Assembly: GCA_900554745.1 (NCBI GenBank) | Contig: USIU01000039.1 | Span: 1 to 8,744, forward strand | DNA length: 8,744 bases | DNA from: an uncultured Leuconostoc sp. | GTDB lineage: Bacteria; Bacillota; Bacilli; Lactobacillales; Lactobacillaceae | Direction of reading: 5' to 3' | Shown here: one piece after another, positions 5,532-8,744 of the stretch | How positions within the stretch are numbered: the first letter of the stretch is position 1 | How the letters are laid out: the number at the start of each line of letters is the position of its first letter | Notes under the pieces: model-generated | What the model was told of the DNA's origin: nothing | What the model saw: only the letters and a program-made list of their open reading frames with translations | Database searches by the model: none | Program-made: the position numbers and the translations under genes

Positions 5532-6262
5532 TTACTGTCAAAAATTTAATCCAACAATATGGCGACCGTCGCGCCTTAGATAACGTATCAACGACTTTTC
5601 CTGCGTCACAAACCACTGTGATTCTCGGCCCCTCTGGCTCAGGTAAATCAACCCTACTGCGCACGTTGAACTTATTAGCGCAACCGACAACCGGCACTTT
5701 GACAATTGGCCAACAGACACTTGACTTAAGTCAGCCGTTGACCGCACCAAAATTATTAGCCGTTCGCCAACACTTTGGCATGGTTTTCCAAGAAAAAGCC
5801 CTGTTTACCCACTTAACCGTGCTCAAAAATCTCACGCAAGGCCCGATTAAAGTGTTGGGCATCCCAGCAGCACAAGCGATTGCCCAAGCCACACAGCTGT
5901 TAACGCAATTTGATATGGCCGATCTTGCTCCCCGCTATCCGTATCAACTCTCTGGTGGGCAACAACAACGCGTCGCCATTCTTCGCGCCTTGGCCATGCA
6001 GCCCGATTACCTGCTACTTGACGAACCTACTAGCGCCTTGGACCCTGAATTAGAAGCCCAGGTTTTACGTGTGTTACGTGATCTCGCCAACCAAAAAAAA
6101 TCAATGGTTATTGTTACGCATAATCTAGCTTTTGCACAGGCTGTGGCCGATAAAATTATTTTTATGGAAGCTGGTAAAATAGGTTATGATGGGCCATCAG
6201 CCGGTTTTTTCCAAGCGCAAGATCCGCGGATTCAACGCTTTTTAAATGCCATGACTTTTTAG
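5528..6262 (+). CDS. Amino-acid ABC transporter ATP-binding protein (GlnQ/TcyC-type)
   Basis: Cytoplasmic ATPase subunit of 244 residues that powers the importer as a dimer beneath the permease. All nucleotide-binding motifs are intact. Walker A is GPSGSGKS (34-41), the Q-loop Gln is in MVFQEKALF (Gln88), and the ABC signature is LSGGQQQR (141-148). Walker B is YLLLDEP (161-167) with catalytic Glu166, the D-loop is SALD, and the switch His198 is in IVTHN. Length fits the polar amino-acid ATPase family, which includes GlnQ and TcyC. The ATG at 5528 overlaps the permease stop, with GAGG at 5516-5519 as ribosome binding site. It is the last gene of the operon. Only an A/T-rich hairpin overlapping the next gene's promoter follows, so termination after it is unclear. 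Substrate specificity is set by the binding protein and permease, not by this subunit. Confidence 0.95.
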   Translation: MITVKNLIQQYGDRRALDNVSTTFPASQTTVILGPSGSGKSTLLRTLNLLAQPTTGTLTIGQQTLDLSQPLTAPKLLAVRQHFGMVFQEKALFTHLTVLKNLTQGPIKVLGIPAAQAIAQATQLLTQFDMADLAPRYPYQLSGGQQQRVAILRALAMQPDYLLLDEPTSALDPELEAQVLRVLRDLANQKKSMVIVTHNLAFAQAVADKIIFMEAGKIGYDGPSAGFFQAQDPRIQRFLNAMTF

Positions 6263-6286
6263 TCCAACTGATAATGCCCACACGGT

Positions 6287-6315
6287 TTTTCATTTTTGTA
6301 GAAAAATGATATGCT
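6287..6315 (+). promoter_or_regulatory. Promoter of the nuclease gene
   Basis: TTTTCA (6287-6292), a 17-nt spacer and TATGCT (6310-6315) form a plausible sigma-A promoter. A TG one base before the -10 (TGATATGCT, 6307-6315) gives an extended -10 element. An 8-bp A/T inverted repeat, TCATTTTT/AAAAATGA (6290-6309, loop GTAG), fills the spacer. It could be a weak hairpin for the upstream operon or a protein site. Confidence 0.5.
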
Positions 6316-6343
6316 GTTATGAGCTTTAAAATGGAGAATAATC

Positions 6344-7225
6344 ATGGCAAGAAAACGGACAACGCGACGACCAAACCCGTCCCCTAAGCAACAACTGATT
6401 GGCTCAGTGATTCTATTACTACTGATCGGCTTTTATCTTTGGCAAAATAATCAAACCCAACACCCAACTCCAACAACCCAGCAATCAAAATATGCAACAG
6501 TTGCAGCACCAGATGATCAAGCGTTGCTGAACTTACGATGGGATGGTACGTTGGATGGTGACCTTGTGCATGTGAATCAAAACAAGGCAACCTTTACACC
6601 AGCCGAAATGCAGGAAACATTCCCTTCGCACGGTTCAAAGTTACGCCCAGTAGATGGCCTCAGTTTATCACCACTAGATACACTCGGCCGTACGCAACAA
6701 GCCAACTTCGTGGCCAGTCGTGCAGCCATTAATAAAGTAACACCACGACCAGATACCATTGATTATCAAGTCAGACCCTCTGGTTGGTTTATCAATGATC
6801 GTTTTGATGGCACGAAATGGGTCGGTGGCTATCACCGCAATCCTAACGTCAAGTTGGGTAAGGGCAAACAACCGTTATGGAACAAATCGCATCTGGTCGG
6901 CTACCAATTCTTTGGTATGCCAACTATGGTGACGGAGAATATGATTGCCGGGACACGGGTTCAAAATGCTTATCCGGGCCAACTCGTCCCCGAAGATGAC
7001 ATTCGTCAAGCGCTTAAGCAACACCCCAACATGACGATTCGTGGCCAGGTCACGCCATTATATGTTGGGACCGAACGGATTGCACGTGGTGTCCATTATA
7101 TGGCCAAATCCGTACAAGATAACGGCAAAACCTTAAACTTAAATTACTGGATTTTCAACGTACAACCTGGTATTACGATTGATTATCAAACAGGTAAAGT
7201 CACCATTCAAAATCAAACAAAATAA
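6344..7225 (+). CDS. Membrane-anchored DNA/RNA non-specific endonuclease (EndA-like)
   Basis: A surface nuclease of 293 residues in the EndA / DNA-entry nuclease family, which cuts nucleic acid outside the membrane using a beta-beta-alpha-metal site. A basic start (MARKRTTRRP) precedes one membrane segment at about 18-33, so the body is predicted to face outward; a Gln/Thr/Pro-rich linker follows. The nuclease core includes FDGTKWVGGYH, the catalytic-helix motif WNKSHLVGYQF (catalytic His183), TENMIAGTRVQNAYPGQ with Asn candidates for metal binding (Asn199, Asn208), and a C-terminal FNVQPGITIDYQTG block common in this family. The classical DRGH motif reads NKSH here. The ATG at 6344 follows GGAGA (6333-6337) by 6 nt. 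The gene has its own promoter and terminator and is monocistronic. Roles such as DNA uptake, nutrient scavenging or defence against extracellular DNA are known for relatives but are not decided here. Confidence 0.88.
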   Translation: MARKRTTRRPNPSPKQQLIGSVILLLLIGFYLWQNNQTQHPTPTTQQSKYATVAAPDDQALLNLRWDGTLDGDLVHVNQNKATFTPAEMQETFPSHGSKLRPVDGLSLSPLDTLGRTQQANFVASRAAINKVTPRPDTIDYQVRPSGWFINDRFDGTKWVGGYHRNPNVKLGKGKQPLWNKSHLVGYQFFGMPTMVTENMIAGTRVQNAYPGQLVPEDDIRQALKQHPNMTIRGQVTPLYVGTERIARGVHYMAKSVQDNGKTLNLNYWIFNVQPGITIDYQTGKVTIQNQTK

Positions 7226-7251
7226 AAAGCAGCCCAACTGGGCTGCTTTTT
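7224..7251. terminator. Bidirectional terminator between convergent nuclease and reductase genes
   Basis: AGCAGCCC (7228-7235) pairs perfectly with GGGCTGCT (7240-7247) around loop AACT. It is flanked by AAAAA on the left (7224-7228, after the nuclease stop) and TTTTT on the right (7247-7251). It therefore has a U tract on both strands and can end both convergent transcripts. The hairpin is packed between the stop codons at 7223-7225 (plus) and 7250-7252 (minus), overlapping both by a base or two. Confidence 0.93.
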
Positions 7252-8275
7252 ATTTTGTTTGATGATCTGATGATTCAGTTTTTAACGTCAATGAACTCGA
7301 ATGGACCGGTCCACCACGGTGTGGATCAAAGTAACGAATGGCAGCATTCACGGCATTTGGTGCCTCACCAAAGCCAACCGCAATCAAATCAGCCTTGCCC
7401 ACGTAATGATTCGCATCCCCAATCGCAAAGACCCCAGGAATATTAGTGGCCATTTCTTGATCGACTGCAAAACCTGTGCCAGACAACGCTGGCTGGATCG
7501 TCCACCCTTGAATTGTCTTACTTTCCGAAATAAAGCCATAATTGATAATCAAATCATTAACGACGAGCGCATGCTGTTGCGTCGTGTCTTTTACATGCGC
7601 TAATGTCAACTGTAATTGGCCATTCTCTAGCCGATCGATCGCCACGATTTTTTGTGGTGTTTCCTGGATCACCGCCGACGCCTGCAACGCATTGACACTT
7701 TGTTCCATGGCACGAAAAGTTTCTCGGCGATGAATAATATGCGTTGTGGCCGCGATATCATTTAACATGACGGCCATATCCACCGCAGAATCACCACCGC
7801 CAGCAATCGCAATCGTGTGGTTTTTAAAACTTTGCTTATCCGTGACAAAATAATGCACGCCGCGACCTACGAGTTCCTCTACCCCGTCGACTTGCATTTT
7901 TCGGGGTTCAAAGGCGCCTTTGCCCGTAGTGATAATCACCGTTTTCGCTTGGATTGTGTCCCCCTGCTGTGTGGTCAGCTGAAAGCCATCTGTTACTTGG
8001 GCAACATCAGTGACTGTCGTGTTTAACTTGACATCAACAGGAAACAGCGCCAACTGCTGCTCTAACGCCGCAATAAAGTCTGCGCCCTTCACACCAGGAA
8101 AGCCGGCCACATCCAAAATCTTTTTTTCCGGATACAACGACATCACTTGCCCACCGAGCATCGCCAGACTTTCAATTAAAACGACCTTGGTATCACGCAG
8201 GCTGGCATAAAACGCTGCAAACATCCCCACTGGGCCGCCGCCAATAATGGCAATATCATATGGTTCTTGTGTCAT
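7250..8275 (-). CDS. Ferredoxin/flavodoxin--NADP+ reductase, type 2 (YumC-like, thioredoxin-reductase-like fold)
   Basis: FAD-containing cytosolic oxidoreductase of 341 residues that passes electrons between NADPH and ferredoxin or flavodoxin. The FAD-binding motif is IIGGGPVGMFA (residues 10-20, GxGxxG at 12-17). The NADPH-binding motif is IAGGGDSAVDMA (157-168) with HRRETFR (182-188) suited to the NADPH 2'-phosphate. The second FAD motif FAIGDANHYVGK (283-294) leads into VGFGEAPNAVNAA. It lacks the CxxC pair of true thioredoxin reductases, as expected for type 2 FNRs, and has no cysteine at all. The tail PHRGGPVHSSSL also fits this family. The ATG at 8273-8275 is the first in-frame start after an in-frame stop. 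It has no ribosome binding site at normal spacing; AAAGGA lies 27 nt upstream beyond a hairpin (see 8276-8308). It is divergent from the nucleoside hydrolase gene. Confidence 0.94.
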   Translation of the reverse strand: MTQEPYDIAIIGGGPVGMFAAFYASLRDTKVVLIESLAMLGGQVMSLYPEKKILDVAGFPGVKGADFIAALEQQLALFPVDVKLNTTVTDVAQVTDGFQLTTQQGDTIQAKTVIITTGKGAFEPRKMQVDGVEELVGRGVHYFVTDKQSFKNHTIAIAGGGDSAVDMAVMLNDIAATTHIIHRRETFRAMEQSVNALQASAVIQETPQKIVAIDRLENGQLQLTLAHVKDTTQQHALVVNDLIINYGFISESKTIQGWTIQPALSGTGFAVDQEMATNIPGVFAIGDANHYVGKADLIAVGFGEAPNAVNAAIRYFDPHRGGPVHSSSLTLKTESSDHQTK

Positions 8276-8308
8276 TTTTTAAACTGTGCGCTACCACGCA
8301 CATCCTTT
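8276..8308 (-). promoter_or_regulatory. Split ribosome-binding region of the reductase gene: SD, hairpin, spacer, start
   Basis: On the minus strand AAAGGA (8303-8308) is followed at once by a perfect 6-bp hairpin TGTGCG/CGCACA (8285-8302, loop TGGTAG), then 9 nt (GTTTAAAAA) and the ATG. Linear spacing is 27 nt, too long for initiation. With the hairpin looped out it becomes 9 nt, which is optimal. This fits a folded initiation region, which might be regulated through hairpin stability. Confidence 0.6.
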
Positions 8309-8329
8309 CAACGCTAATGTCTTTAAAGC

Positions 8330-8386
8330 TTATTATACGCAAATTCAACCGAGTCACGCAAAATTTCTTCAGAGTGCGTATAATAA
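8330..8386. promoter_or_regulatory. Divergent, overlapping promoters with mirror-image -10 regions
   Basis: TTATTATACGCA (8330-8341) and TGCGTATAATAA (8375-8386) are perfect inverted copies, and each holds a consensus TATAAT. One faces the reductase (minus, 8332-8337) and one the nucleoside hydrolase (plus, 8379-8384). At 17-18-nt spacing both -35 positions fall on the same bases (about 8355-8361), and neither resembles TTGACA well (best TTGCGT on the minus strand). RNA polymerase could probably not occupy both at once. Weak -35s suggest help from an activator. Confidence 0.6.
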
Positions 8387-8402
8387 AGGTATCAATTTTA
8401 TT

Positions 8403-8450
8403 GGAGGAAATGTGCTGACAGGTCACCAGTGATCTGCGCACAACACAATT
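8403..8450 (+). promoter_or_regulatory. Split ribosome-binding region of the nucleoside hydrolase gene: SD, hairpin, spacer, start
   Basis: GGAGG (8403-8407) lies 43 nt before the ATG at 8451. Between them is a hairpin: TGTGC (8411-8415) pairs with GCACA (8438-8442), then after a small internal loop CAGGTCA (8419-8425) pairs with TGATCTG (8430-8436) around loop CCAG, with one G-U pair. Looping out 8411-8442 leaves 11 nt between GGAGG and the ATG. The base of this stem resembles that of the divergent reductase gene (TGTGC...GCGCACA). A 6-codon GTG ORF (8412-8432) could use the same SD instead. Confidence 0.55.
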
Positions 8451-8744
8451 ATGGCACAAAAGAAAATGATCCTCGATTTGGATACGGGTATCGATGATGC
8501 TCTAGCCCTCGCTTATGCCGTCGGCGACCCTAACGTTGATTTGATTGGTATTATTTCAAGTTACGGGAATACTTTGGTGACCACAGCCGCCCAAAATTCA
8601 TTAAACTTACTACATCTCCTCGGTGCAGATGATGTCCCCGTTTTCCTCGGCGAAAGCCACTCATCAACGACTGATCATTTTGACGTCATGGAAATTTCAC
8701 AACTGATTCATGGTAAAAATGGTGTCGGTGAAGTGGCCTTAGCT
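8451..8744 (+). CDS. Nucleoside hydrolase (IunH/RihB family), N-terminal 98 residues; continues beyond right edge
   Basis: Calcium-dependent enzyme that splits ribonucleosides into ribose and a free base for salvage, in the cytosol. The reading frame opens MAQKKMILDLDTGIDDALALAY, with the family's DxDxGxDDA Ca-binding signature at residues 9-17 (Asp9, Asp11, Asp15, Asp16). It continues with ISSYGNT (Asn40), VPVFLGE and HGKNGVGE, which match the usual order of conserved blocks. The C-terminal two-thirds is off the window. ATG 8451 is the first usable start after an in-frame TGA at 8430-8432, and the N terminus has normal family length. A second ATG at 8466 is possible but has only a poor AAAAGAAA before it. 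The strong GGAGG lies far upstream beyond a hairpin. Base specificity (purine, pyrimidine or both) cannot be judged from this part. It may share regulation with the divergent reductase through the overlapping promoters. Confidence 0.93.
   Translation, partial: MAQKKMILDLDTGIDDALALAYAVGDPNVDLIGIISSYGNTLVTTAAQNSLNLLHLLGADDVPVFLGESHSSTTDHFDVMEISQLIHGKNGVGEVALA

Noticed and set aside
8256..8459. Minus-strand open frame of 67 codons spanning the reductase/hydrolase intergenic region
   Set aside because: It covers both promoters and both hairpins and runs into the reductase start in another frame. Its cysteine content is unlike every real gene here.

Overview
The window looks like chromosomal DNA of a low-to-moderate-GC Firmicute in the order Lactobacillales. 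A Weissella/Leuconostoc-type lactic acid bacterium fits best. I infer this from GGAGG-type ribosome binding sites, intrinsic terminators with U tracts, a Bacillus-type fused methionyl-tRNA synthetase, an EndA-type nuclease and a type-2 ferredoxin/flavodoxin-NADP reductase. Genus is a guess. I see no mobile element, tRNA, rRNA or CRISPR array, and no stretch over 300 bases lacks a gene.

Left part (minus strand, 1-2893): the 5' half of gap (glyceraldehyde-3-phosphate dehydrogenase) runs off the left edge. Its promoter overlaps a perfect 12-bp inverted repeat that looks like an operator. Upstream is metG, closed by its own terminator. metG and a plus-strand HD-domain hydrolase gene (3105-3761) diverge from a 211-bp spacer.

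Middle part (plus strand, 3767-6262): a consensus sigma-A promoter starts an RNA leader. The leader holds a 17-codon ORF with a Cys codon, mutually exclusive hairpins and a strong terminator. An amino-acid ABC transporter follows: binding protein, permease and ATPase, with the last two overlapping by 4 nt. The binding protein most resembles the cystine-binding (TcyA/FliY) group. The layout suggests transcription attenuation that opens the operon when Cys-tRNA is short. The other gene products, about 2,560 readable residues, contain one cysteine in total (the GAPDH nucleophile), so a Cys in a 17-residue peptide stands out.

Right part: a membrane-anchored EndA-like nuclease (6344-7225, plus) converges on a ferredoxin-NADP reductase (7250-8275, minus) across a bidirectional terminator. 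The reductase diverges from a nucleoside hydrolase gene (8451 onward, plus, cut by the right edge). Their shared intergenic region has two back-to-back -10 boxes inside a 12-bp inverted repeat. In both genes a strong Shine-Dalgarno sequence lies too far from the start codon, with a hairpin of similar base sequence between. The hairpin would bring each pair to normal spacing.

The best candidates for something undescribed are the Cys-codon leader attenuator (3767-3978) and the paired SD-hairpin-start arrangements (8276-8450).
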